A DNA stretch of 25,389 nucleotides, from assembly GCA_016928375.1 (NCBI GenBank), contig JAFGKX010000158.1, positions 1-25,389 of the forward strand, read 5' to 3'. A model generated the notes under the pieces. It saw nothing but the letters and a program-made list of their open reading frames with translations. It was not told where the DNA came from and searched no databases. The stretch comes from Candidatus Omnitrophota bacterium (GTDB taxonomy: Bacteria; Omnitrophota; Gorgyraeia; JABMRG01; JAFGKX01). Each line of letters begins with the position of its first letter. Position 1 is the stretch's first letter. Positions 6,998-14,206 of the stretch are shown here, one piece after another. Made by a program: the position numbers and the translations under genes.

Positions 6998-7240
6998 ATG
7001 GCAGAAGAAAAACCAGCAGCAACCCCGCAGCCGGCCCAAAGTACGCCTGCGCAACAGCCAGCAGCCCCGGCACAGCAGCCTGCTGCAGCCGCTGCAAAAA
7101 AGAACAAAAAGATAAATGAGATGACCCTGGCTGAATTGGATAAAAAAATAGAAGACGTTAAAGTAAAAATGGGCAATCTTACTTCGAAGTACGCGTTGGA
7201 ATTGTTGAAAAGGAAAAAAGAGATAACGGGAACAAATTAG
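6998..7240 (+). CDS. Small Ala/Pro/Gln-rich protein of unknown function
   Basis: An 80-residue protein that I do not recognise. Residues 1-33 are a low-complexity Ala/Pro/Gln tract with PAQQPAAPAQQPAA repeats, probably disordered. Residues 34-75 are highly charged and predicted helical (KKNKKINEMTLAELDKKIEDV, then MGNLTSKYALELLKRKKEI). There is no signal peptide, membrane segment or cysteine. The start is well supported by GGAG at 6987-6990 and by its own promoter and structured leader. It probably shares a transcript with the ferredoxin. A role as a small nucleic-acid- or protein-binding factor is possible from composition alone; nothing identifies it. Confidence 0.7.
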   Translation: MAEEKPAATPQPAQSTPAQQPAAPAQQPAAAAAKKNKKINEMTLAELDKKIEDVKVKMGNLTSKYALELLKRKKEITGTN

Positions 7241-7321
7241 CCCCTCGCTAATAAGAGATGCTCACCCTTGTTCGCATCTTAGTAATGCTCGGGGCAAAAT
7301 TTGTGAAGCAAATTTTGGAGG
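7240..7321 (+). promoter_or_regulatory. Structured 5' leader RNA, copy B
   Basis: The outer helix is GCCCC (7240-7244) with GGGGC (7291-7295), followed by TCGC (7245-7248) opposite GCTC (7287-7290). The inner helix is GAGATGC (7255-7261) with GCATCTT (7274-7280). Its cap is TCAC-cctt-GTTC (7262-7273), where the G-C pair of copy A has become A-T. The third hairpin, CAAAATTTG (7295-7303) with CAAATTTTG (7309-7317), runs straight into GGAGG (7317-7321). The element starts at the last base of the upstream stop codon. Confidence 0.72.
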
Positions 7322-7327
7322 TCTTAA

Positions 7328-7519
7328 ATGGCGAAAGTTTTTGTAGATGAGTCACTTTGCACAGGCTGCGGGCTTTGCGAAAGCACATGCCCGGAAGTGT
7401 TTAAAGTGGAAAATAATGTCGCAAAAGTCACATCGGAAGATACATCGTCATGCGATATACAGGATGCGGTAGATAACTGTCCTGTGACTGCAATAACACT
7501 GGAAGCTGACGGGGAATAG
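7328..7519 (+). CDS. Single-cluster [4Fe-4S] ferredoxin
   Basis: A 63-residue acidic electron carrier. The ligand pattern is C11-TG-C14-GL-C17 plus C51 (in NCP), coordinating one 4Fe-4S cluster. C21 (in ESTCP) and C42 are left over. They match the positions that form a disulfide in one-cluster ferredoxins of the Pyrococcus/Desulfovibrio gigas type. The N-terminus KVFVDESLCTGCGLCESTCPE and the acidic tail are typical. It starts at ATG 7328 after GGAGG (7317-7321), directly below leader copy B. It is a plausible electron donor for the sulfur enzymes upstream, but such ferredoxins are general carriers. Confidence 0.93.
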   Translation: MAKVFVDESLCTGCGLCESTCPEVFKVENNVAKVTSEDTSSCDIQDAVDNCPVTAITLEADGE

Positions 7520-7531
7520 CACCTTTTTATA

Positions 7532-7605
7532 CGTCATTGCGAGCGTAGCGAAGCAATCTCTCCTTGGGATTGCTTCGTCGGTTTTCAGCCTCCTCGCAAC
7601 GGCGC
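7532..7605 (+). repeat. Dispersed palindromic repeat (CATTGCGAG...CTCGCAA type)
   Basis: GTCATTGCGAG (7533-7543) and CTCGCAACGGC (about 7593-7603) are imperfect terminal inverted repeats. Inside them CGAAGCAATC (7549-7558) and GATTGCTTCG (7568-7577) are perfect 10-base inverted repeats. This resembles the REP/MITE-like element common between genes of many anaerobic bacteria. It fills most of the ferredoxin-polX gap. No transposase is present. Confidence 0.75.
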
Positions 7606-7621
7606 CTGTCTCTTTTTTATT

Positions 7622-9343
7622 ATGGATAACCACAAAATTTCCGAAATATTTGAAGCGATAGCGGATATCCTTGAATTTAAACAGGATAACCAGTTTAAAA
7701 TAAGGGCATACCGAAGGGCAGCGGCTTCTATCCGCGCCATGAGCGAAGATATCAATGAATTCGCGAAGGCAAACCCATTAAATTCCATACCCGGAATAGG
7801 CAAAGATTTATCCGAAAAAATAGAGGAACTGCTTAAAACGGGCGCGCTTAAATCCTACGAGGAATTAAAAGAATCCGTGCCCGGGATTATATTCGATATG
7901 ATGCGTATCCCCGGCGTAGGCCCTAAAACAGCGAAGCTTTTATATGATGAATTAAAAATAGACAGCGTGGAGAAGCTTAAAAAATACGCTAAAGAACATA
8001 AGCTTAGCCAGCTTTCGCATCTAAAAGAAAAAACAGAGGCCAATATACTTAAAGGTATAGAGCTTTTGGAAAAAAGTTCCGATAGCATGCTTTTAGGAGA
8101 CGCGCTGCCTATGGCCGAGGGCATGGTAAATTACCTGAAACAGAAAAGCCCAATTAGTAAAATAGATATCGCCGGAAGCGCGCGCCGCATGAAACAAACC
8201 GTAAAAGATATAGACATACTCGTTTCTTCCAAAAAGCCCCAGGCAGTAATGCACAATTTCGTAAACATGCCCACAACCGAACGGGTGCTGGTGCGCGGCG
8301 ATACAAAATCCTCTATTCTGACAAGGCAGGGTATTCAAGTAGATATAAGGGTGGTTGAGCCCGCCTCCTACGGCGCAGCGCTGGTTTATTTTACAGGTTC
8401 TAAAGAGCACAATGTGCGCTTAAGAGAGTTGGCTGTTAAGAAAAAACTAAAGATAAACGAATACGGGGTGTATTCCGTCAAAGGCGGATCAGCCTCCGGC
8501 GGAAAAAAAATAGCCGGAAAAACCGAGGAAGAAGTATACGCGAGCGTCGGCCTTAAATATATAGAACCGGAGCTGCGGGAGGACCGCGGGGAAATAGGCG
8601 CTGCTTTAAAAAATAAACTCCCCAAACTTATTGAGATTAGCGACATCAGGGGGGACTTTCATGTCCATTCGAATTACAGCGACGGAATAAACACAATAGA
8701 AGAAATGGCGCGGTTTTGTAAGAACCTCGGCTATGAGTATGTTGTTATAAGCGACCATTCAAAATCGCTTAAAGTGGCAGGCGGCTTAAGCGAGCAGGAT
8801 TTGATAAAAAAGAACAGAGAAATAGACGCCATCAATAAAAAAATAAAAGGCTTTAAAGTATTAAAAGGCGTGGAAGTGGATATCGATTCCGACGGAAACC
8901 TGGATTATTCGGATGAAGTATTGAAAGATTTAGATGTAGTTCTTGCCGCGATACACACCGGGTTTAAACAATCCAAAGAAGTTATTACAAAAAGAATATT
9001 AAGAGCGATGGATAATAAGCATGTTGATATAATTACCCACCCGACAGGCAGGCTTTTAAATGCAAGAGAGCCGTATGCAGTGGACATGACTGCGGTATTA
9101 AAACATGCCAAAAAAACAGGCACTGTGATAGAGATAAACGGCTATCCCGAAAGGCTGGACCTGGATGATATAAATTCCAGAATAGCCTCAGAAATGGGAG
9201 TAAAAATTGCCCTTACCACTGATTCGCACAGGGTAGAGCAGCTTCTTAATATGCGTTTTGCCGTATCCGTCGCCAGGCGGGCATGGCTTACCCAAAAAGA
9301 TGTCCTTAATACGCTTAGCTTAAAACAAATATGCGCGATATAA
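7622..9343 (+). CDS. polX: DNA polymerase X family with PHP domain
   Basis: A 573-residue gap-filling repair polymerase with 3'-5' exonuclease and AP-processing potential. Domains in order are an 8-kDa-like helical domain (1-50), helix-hairpin-helix motifs SIPGIGKDLSEKI (55-67) and RIPGVGPKTAKLL (95-107), the polymerase palm with GSARRMKQTVKDIDILV (metal ligands D196 and D198, plus D241 in IQVDIRV), YFTGSKEHNVRLREL (256-270), and a C-terminal PHP domain from about 340. The PHP domain has DFHVHSNYSDG (H347, H349, D354) and a late TTDSHR. Length matches bacterial PolX. The start lacks a clear Shine-Dalgarno because a palindromic repeat lies just upstream, but no nearer start preserves the family N-terminus. 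Its 3' end overlaps mnmG by 13 bases. Confidence 0.95.
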   Translation: MDNHKISEIFEAIADILEFKQDNQFKIRAYRRAAASIRAMSEDINEFAKANPLNSIPGIGKDLSEKIEELLKTGALKSYEELKESVPGIIFDMMRIPGVGPKTAKLLYDELKIDSVEKLKKYAKEHKLSQLSHLKEKTEANILKGIELLEKSSDSMLLGDALPMAEGMVNYLKQKSPISKIDIAGSARRMKQTVKDIDILVSSKKPQAVMHNFVNMPTTERVLVRGDTKSSILTRQGIQVDIRVVEPASYGAALVYFTGSKEHNVRLRELAVKKKLKINEYGVYSVKGGSASGGKKIAGKTEEEVYASVGLKYIEPELREDRGEIGAALKNKLPKLIEISDIRGDFHVHSNYSDGINTIEEMARFCKNLGYEYVVISDHSKSLKVAGGLSEQDLIKKNREIDAINKKIKGFKVLKGVEVDIDSDGNLDYSDEVLKDLDVVLAAIHTGFKQSKEVITKRILRAMDNKHVDIITHPTGRLLNAREPYAVDMTAVLKHAKKTGTVIEINGYPERLDLDDINSRIASEMGVKIALTTDSHRVEQLLNMRFAVSVARRAWLTQKDVLNTLSLKQICAI

Positions 9344-11184
9344 TTTATGATGTCATTGTTGTTGGCGCCGGGCACGCAGGATGCGAAGCTGCGCTTGCCT
9401 GCGCGCGCATGAAACTCTCCGCACTTCTTATCACCCTTCATAAAGAAAAAATAGCATTTCTTTCCTGCAATCCCGCTATAGGCGGCGTAGGCAAGGGCCA
9501 ATTAGTAAGAGAAATTGACGCCTTAGGCGGGGAAATGGCAAAGGCAGCAGATGCCAGTATTATACAATTTCGTATGCTTAATACTTCAAAAGGCCAGGCA
9601 GTGCAATCCAGCCGCGCCCAGGTCGATATGGAACAATATAGCAAATATATGCAGCGCGTTGTGCTGCGCCAGAAACATCTTAATGCAATAGAAGGCGAGG
9701 CAGCGAAAGTAATAATCAAGAATCATAAGGCCTGCGGTATCGAATTAGAAAACGGAGAAAAAATAAAAGCAAAGACAGTCATAATTACAACAGGGACATT
9801 TTTAAATGCTGTTATGCATATAGGCATGAGGAGCTTTCCCGGCGGAAGAATAGAAGAGCAAGTTTCGAGTATCCCGCTTTCAGATTCCCTGAAATCGGCA
9901 GGCCTTAAATTATTTCGTTTTAAAACCGGCACCTGCGCGAGATTAAACGGCAAAACTATAAACTTTTCAAAGCTTAAAATTCAATACGGCGATAAATGCC
10001 CAAGGCCGTTTTCTTCAAGCACAAATAATCTTGCAAAGAAACAGCTTTTCTGCTATATTACTTACACTAATAAAAAGACACACGATATAATAAAAAGCAA
10101 TTTATCCCGCTCTCCGCTTTATAGCGGCAAGATTACAGGAACCGGCGTGCGCTATTGCCCTTCCCTGGAAGATAAAGTTGTAAAATTTTCTCATCATGAC
10201 AGGCATCAGATATTTTTAGAGCCTGAAGGCCGAAATACGGATGAATTTTATCCAAATGGGCTTTCAACCAGCCTACCCGCGGACATACAGGAAAAATTCA
10301 TACACTCTATAGAAGGCCTGGAAAAAGTTAAAATAAACCGCTACGGTTATGGCATAGAATATGATGCGGTCGATCCTTTAGAGCTTTATCCGACGCTTGA
10401 AGCAAAAAATATAAATAATTTATTTCTGGCAGGCCAAATAAACGGCACAACAGGATATGAAGAAGCAGCTGCTCAGGGTTTGATAGCAGGTATAAACGCG
10501 GCATTAAAAGTAAAAAAGAAAAAGCCGCTTATACTGGAGAGACCCACAAGTTATATAGGTGTTTTACTGGATGATTTGACAACTAAAGGCACGAATGAGC
10601 CTTACCGCATGTTTACATCCAGGGTCGAATATCGGCTGCTTTTACGGGAAGATAATGCCGCGCTTCGGTTAAATAAAATAGGGCATACGATAGGCCTTAT
10701 AGGCAACAAGCAGTTTAATAAGGTCGAGAAGCAGAGAAAACAGGTTCAGCAGGCAATAGATAGTTTAAAGAAAAAAAGCATTTTTTATAAAGGCGAAAAA
10801 ATAACTCTTTTTAATCTGCTTAAAAGGCCGCAGATACAAATAAAGGATATCCGCAAAGAATTAAAACCCTGCTTTTCCGACGATGTATGGCATATAGTGC
10901 AGGCAGAAGTAAAATACTCGGGTTTTATCCGTAGACAACTTTCCGAAGTAAAGAGTTTTAAGAACCTTGAAAAAATAAAGCTGCCCAGAAACATCGATTA
11001 TAGCAAATTCCCTGCGCTCTCGGGGGAGATCAGGGAAAAGCTTATGAAATTTAAGCCAATGACTTTAGGCCAGGCAAGCAGGATATCCGGAGTTACGCCG
11101 GTAGCGATAAGCCTTTTAATGGTGTATTTGAAAAAACTAAAAGGTTGCAAGCGAAGAGTTGAAGACAGGGCAAAAGTATTATAA
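9331..11184 (+). CDS. mnmG: tRNA uridine-5-carboxymethylaminomethyl modification enzyme MnmG (GidA)
   Basis: An FAD-dependent enzyme that, with MnmE, installs the carboxymethylaminomethyl group on U34 of several tRNAs. Its 617 residues match the family. The FAD-binding motif is VVGAGHAGCEAA (10-21), followed by SCNPAIGGVGKGQLVREIDALGG (45-67). TTGTFLNAVMHIG and GQINGTTGYEEAAAQGL are the other GidA signatures, and TSRVEYRLLLREDNA precedes the C-terminal helical domain that binds MnmE/tRNA. The start overlaps the end of polX and the end overlaps the next gene by 26 bases, so it is part of a tightly packed operon. MnmE is not in the window. Confidence 0.96.
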   Translation: MRDIIYDVIVVGAGHAGCEAALACARMKLSALLITLHKEKIAFLSCNPAIGGVGKGQLVREIDALGGEMAKAADASIIQFRMLNTSKGQAVQSSRAQVDMEQYSKYMQRVVLRQKHLNAIEGEAAKVIIKNHKACGIELENGEKIKAKTVIITTGTFLNAVMHIGMRSFPGGRIEEQVSSIPLSDSLKSAGLKLFRFKTGTCARLNGKTINFSKLKIQYGDKCPRPFSSSTNNLAKKQLFCYITYTNKKTHDIIKSNLSRSPLYSGKITGTGVRYCPSLEDKVVKFSHHDRHQIFLEPEGRNTDEFYPNGLSTSLPADIQEKFIHSIEGLEKVKINRYGYGIEYDAVDPLELYPTLEAKNINNLFLAGQINGTTGYEEAAAQGLIAGINAALKVKKKKPLILERPTSYIGVLLDDLTTKGTNEPYRMFTSRVEYRLLLREDNAALRLNKIGHTIGLIGNKQFNKVEKQRKQVQQAIDSLKKKSIFYKGEKITLFNLLKRPQIQIKDIRKELKPCFSDDVWHIVQAEVKYSGFIRRQLSEVKSFKNLEKIKLPRNIDYSKFPALSGEIREKLMKFKPMTLGQASRISGVTPVAISLLMVYLKKLKGCKRRVEDRAKVL

Positions 11185-12088
11185 ATTTTCTGAATATTTA
11201 AAAGAAAAATATAACTGCGTTGTCTATAAAGTAAGCATAGATGCCGGGTTTAATTGCCCGAATATAGACGGAAAGTTAAGCAGAAACGGTTGTATTTACT
11301 GCGATAACAGGACATTCAGTTTTAATACAAGAACTATTCAAAAGCCGGTAGAAGAACAGATAAAAGACGGAATAGATTTTGGCAGAAAGCGTTTTGGCGC
11401 GGAAAAATTTATCGTATATTTTCAGGCATACACGAATACATATGAAAAGCCTGATATATTAAAACAAAGATATGATACGGTAAGAAAATTTAAAGATATT
11501 GTCGGCGTGACAATAGGCACAAGGCCTGATTGCGTAAGTGAAGAAATCCTGGATTTGATAAAAAGTTACGAAAGCAGTTATGATGTATGGGTTGAGTACG
11601 GTTTGCAGAGCATGCATGATAAGACATTAAAAACAATAAACAGAAACCATACGTATCAGGATTTTTTGAAGGCTATTGAGCTGGCTAGAGCAAGAGAAAT
11701 AAAAATATGCGCTCATGTGATTTTAGGGCTGCCCGGCGAAACCGAAGAAGATATTACGCAGACAGCGAAAGAACTCGGCCGCCTAAAGATAGACGCAGTT
11801 AAGATTCATCCTTTGTATATAACAAAAGATACGGCGCTTGAAGGCCTTTTTAAAAAAGGAGTTTATAAACCGCTCACTTTAAACGGATTTATAAAATCCG
11901 CAATAAATTTTTTAGAACAGCTTTCGCCCGGCACTGTTATACAGCGTATTGGCGCGGATTGCCCAAGGGAATTTTTGATAGAGCCGCAATGGATTTTGGA
12001 TAAAGGATTACTTTTACGTAAACTTCAAGAAGCATTGGACAAAATAAACACTTACCAGGGAAGATTGTATGAACGAGAAATCGTATGA
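11159..12088 (+). CDS. TIGR01212-type (YhcC-like) radical SAM protein
   Basis: A 309-residue radical S-adenosylmethionine protein. The N-terminal KVSIDAGFNCPNIDG and RNGCIYCDN place the cluster cysteines at C33, C45 and C48, the wide-spaced arrangement typical of the TIGR01212/YhcC family. Further family signatures are YFQAYTNTY, TIGTRPDC, WVEYGLQSMHDKTL, INRNHTY and HVILGLPGETEED. The biological reaction of this family is not known to me. Translation probably starts at TTG 11159, inside the end of mnmG; the frame has no ATG or GTG between the preceding in-frame stop and that codon. It overlaps the ANTAR gene by 20 bases. Confidence 0.88.
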   Translation: MKTGQKYYKFSEYLKEKYNCVVYKVSIDAGFNCPNIDGKLSRNGCIYCDNRTFSFNTRTIQKPVEEQIKDGIDFGRKRFGAEKFIVYFQAYTNTYEKPDILKQRYDTVRKFKDIVGVTIGTRPDCVSEEILDLIKSYESSYDVWVEYGLQSMHDKTLKTINRNHTYQDFLKAIELARAREIKICAHVILGLPGETEEDITQTAKELGRLKIDAVKIHPLYITKDTALEGLFKKGVYKPLTLNGFIKSAINFLEQLSPGTVIQRIGADCPREFLIEPQWILDKGLLLRKLQEALDKINTYQGRLYEREIV

Positions 12089-12773
12089 AGAGCAGATAAA
12101 GGCATTAACTAAAATAAGCAAGGCCATAGCATCGGAAACCTATCTGGAGGATATTCTAAGGCTTATTGTTGCGGTTACTGCCCAGGTAATGGGCTCTAAC
12201 ATATGTTCGCTAATGCTTGTGGATGAAAAAACAGGCGAGATAAAAATCAGGGCCACCCAAAGCATAAGCGAGGAATACAATAAAAAACCGCCGCTGAAAA
12301 CAGGGGAAGGGATAGTCGGGAAAGTCATAAAAGAAAATACCCCGATAACCGTAAAAGACGTCACGCAGGAGAAGGAATACAGAAACAGGGATATTGCAAA
12401 AAGAGAAGGGCTCTGCTCCCTGCTGTGTGTACCGTTAAGCGTAAAAGGCAAAGTAATAGGAGCATTGAACTGCTATACGCAGTCGTCGCATGATTTTACG
12501 GAATCCGAGATAAATATTTTAACCTCAATAGCGAATCAAGCCGCAGTTGCAATAGAAAATACCGAGCTTATGGTTAGATCACGTGTGATAGAAGAAGAGC
12601 TTGAATCGCGCAAGAAAATAGAACGCGCAAAAGGCGTGCTTATGAAAAATGAAGGTTTAAGCGAAGGCGAGGCATATCACAAAATACAAAAATATGCCAT
12701 GGATAAACGAAAAACCATGCGCGAAATAGCTGAAGCCATACTTCTGTCAGCTGAACTTAAAAATAAAAAATAA
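12069..12773 (+). CDS. GAF-ANTAR RNA-binding antitermination regulator
   Basis: A 234-residue cytoplasmic sensor-regulator. Residues about 22-165 form a GAF domain (YLEDILRLIVAVTAQVMG, then GEGIVGKVIKENTPITVKDV, CVPLSVKGKVIGALNCYT and ILTSIANQAAVAIENTEL). A short coiled-coil (165-182) links it to an ANTAR domain at about 177-228. The ANTAR signature LESRKKIERAKGVLM, then GLSEGEAYHKIQKYAMDKRKTMREIAEAIL, is clear. ANTAR domains bind tandem RNA hairpins with A1/G4 hexaloops and prevent terminator formation. There is no phosphoreceiver domain, so control is by a GAF ligand or by dimerisation. AGGGAAG before ATG 12069 is a good ribosome site. It sits directly above gdhA, whose leader carries such hairpins, and other candidates lie before the sigma factor and barrel genes. 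Confidence 0.93.
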   Translation: MNEKSYEEQIKALTKISKAIASETYLEDILRLIVAVTAQVMGSNICSLMLVDEKTGEIKIRATQSISEEYNKKPPLKTGEGIVGKVIKENTPITVKDVTQEKEYRNRDIAKREGLCSLLCVPLSVKGKVIGALNCYTQSSHDFTESEINILTSIANQAAVAIENTELMVRSRVIEEELESRKKIERAKGVLMKNEGLSEGEAYHKIQKYAMDKRKTMREIAEAILLSAELKNKK

Positions 12774-12788
12774 TCAGATATACAAAAA

Positions 12789-12846
12789 GCACAGGGCAGT
12801 GCAGGACTAAGACAAAGGCGTCTTAAAAAGAAACTAAGCAGTTTCT
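12789..12846 (+). promoter_or_regulatory. Tandem ANTAR-type hexaloop hairpins in the gdhA leader
   Basis: Hairpin 1 is GCAC-AGGGCA-GTGC (12789-12802). Hairpin 2 is TAAGAC-AAAGGC-GTCTTA (12808-12825), five bases later. Both have six-base loops with A at position 1 and G at position 4, the ANTAR recognition pattern. A third hairpin, AGAAACT-aagc-AGTTTCT (12829-12846), follows just before AAGGAGG (12853-12859). No T-tract terminator overlaps hairpin 2, so the output here may be mRNA stability, translation or a weak terminator. Confidence 0.7.
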
Positions 12847-12865
12847 GTTAAAAAGGAGGAAGCAG

Positions 12866-14203
12866 ATGACTAAGAAAGTCGAAGGCTTCATGAAGTATGT
12901 CATCTCGAAAAACCCTGGTGAAGTAGAATTTCATCAGGCAGTGTCCGAGGTAATAGAGTCGGTGATGCCATATCTGGAAAAACACCCCAAATATCTTAAT
13001 GCGAAGATATTGGAGAGGATAGTTGAACCGGAGAGAGTCCTGATGTTTCGTGTCCCCTGGCTGAATGACAAAGGTGAAGTACAGGTAAACAGAGGTTATC
13101 GCATTGAAATGAATAGCGCTATAGGCCCGTACAAAGGAGGGCTTCGTTTTCATCCCAGCGTTAATCTTGGAATCCTGAAATTCCTCGCCTTTGAACAGGT
13201 GTTCAAAAACTCGCTCACGACCCTTCCTATGGGCGGCGGCAAAGGCGGCTCTGATTTCGACCCAAAAGGAAAATCTGATAACGAAGTAATGAAATTCTGC
13301 CAGAGTTTTATGACGGAATTATTCCGCCATATAGGCCCTGATACGGATGTGCCTGCGGGGGACATCGGGGTAGGCGGCCGTGAAATAGGATTTTTATACG
13401 GCCAGTATAAAAGGCTCAAGAATGAATTTACAGGCGTTTTAACCGGAAAAGGCCTAAACTGGGGCGGAAGCCTGATAAGGCCTGAGGCAACGGGATACGG
13501 CTGTGTTTATTTTGTGCAGGAAATGCTAAAAACACAAAAAGATTCCTTAAAAGGAAAAACCTGTACGGTGTCCGGTTCCGGAAACGTAGCCCAATATACC
13601 GTAGAGAAACTAAACCAGTTAGGCGCAAAGGTAGTTACTTTATCGGATTCAAGCGGCTACATCTATGACAAAGACGGTATCGATGAGAAGAAACTAGAGT
13701 TTGCAATGGAGATTAAAAACGTAAAACGCGGCAGGATAAAAGAATATGCCGATAAGTTCGATTGCAAATATTTCGAAGGAAAACGCCCGTGGTCTGTAAA
13801 ATGCGATGTTGCTTTCCCGAGCGCTACCCAGAATGAAATAAGCGGTGCTGACGCAAAAGAACTTGTTAAGAACGGGTGTGCCGCGGTAGGCGAAGGCGCC
13901 AATATGCCGACAACGCCGGAAGGCATCGAGGTTTTCCAGAAAGCAAAAATACTTTACGCTCCGGGCAAGGCCTCTAATGCAGGCGGAGTCGCAACATCGG
14001 GCCTTGAGATGTCACAGAACAGTCAGCGCCTTTCCTGGACAAGAGAAGAAGTAGATAAAAAGCTTCATGGCATAATGGTTGCCATACATGAGCAATGCGT
14101 AGAATATGGCCAGGAAGGAAAAAATATAGATTATGTAAAAGGCGCCAATATCGGCGGATTCGTAAAAGTTGCCGGCGCAATGCTTGATCAAGGCTTAGTA
14201 TAA
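12866..14203 (+). CDS. gdhA: NADP-type glutamate dehydrogenase (hexameric)
   Basis: Makes glutamate from 2-oxoglutarate, ammonium and NAD(P)H. Its 445 residues match the E. coli-type hexameric enzyme. YKGGLRFHPSVN (89-100) binds substrate, K126 in LPMGGGKGGSDFDPKGKS is the catalytic lysine, and DVPAGDIGVGGREIG (161-175) follows. The nucleotide fold starts at TVSGSGNVAQYT (234-245), and SDSSGYIYD at the end of the second strand resembles NADP-specific enzymes. The ribosome site AAGGAGG (12853-12859) is strong. The gene is preceded by two ANTAR-type hairpins and the ANTAR regulator, and is followed three bases later by guaA. It is probably the entry point of ammonium nitrogen for the amidotransferases downstream. 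Confidence 0.97.
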   Translation: MTKKVEGFMKYVISKNPGEVEFHQAVSEVIESVMPYLEKHPKYLNAKILERIVEPERVLMFRVPWLNDKGEVQVNRGYRIEMNSAIGPYKGGLRFHPSVNLGILKFLAFEQVFKNSLTTLPMGGGKGGSDFDPKGKSDNEVMKFCQSFMTELFRHIGPDTDVPAGDIGVGGREIGFLYGQYKRLKNEFTGVLTGKGLNWGGSLIRPEATGYGCVYFVQEMLKTQKDSLKGKTCTVSGSGNVAQYTVEKLNQLGAKVVTLSDSSGYIYDKDGIDEKKLEFAMEIKNVKRGRIKEYADKFDCKYFEGKRPWSVKCDVAFPSATQNEISGADAKELVKNGCAAVGEGANMPTTPEGIEVFQKAKILYAPGKASNAGGVATSGLEMSQNSQRLSWTREEVDKKLHGIMVAIHEQCVEYGQEGKNIDYVKGANIGGFVKVAGAMLDQGLV

Positions 14204-14206
14204 GCA

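Noticed and set aside
12780..12866. A glutamine riboswitch (glnA RNA) or mini-ykkC in the gdhA leader
   Set aside because: The leader lacks the three-way junction and conserved core of glnA RNA, and the loops are not ACGR. A1/G4 hexaloops fit ANTAR targets better.
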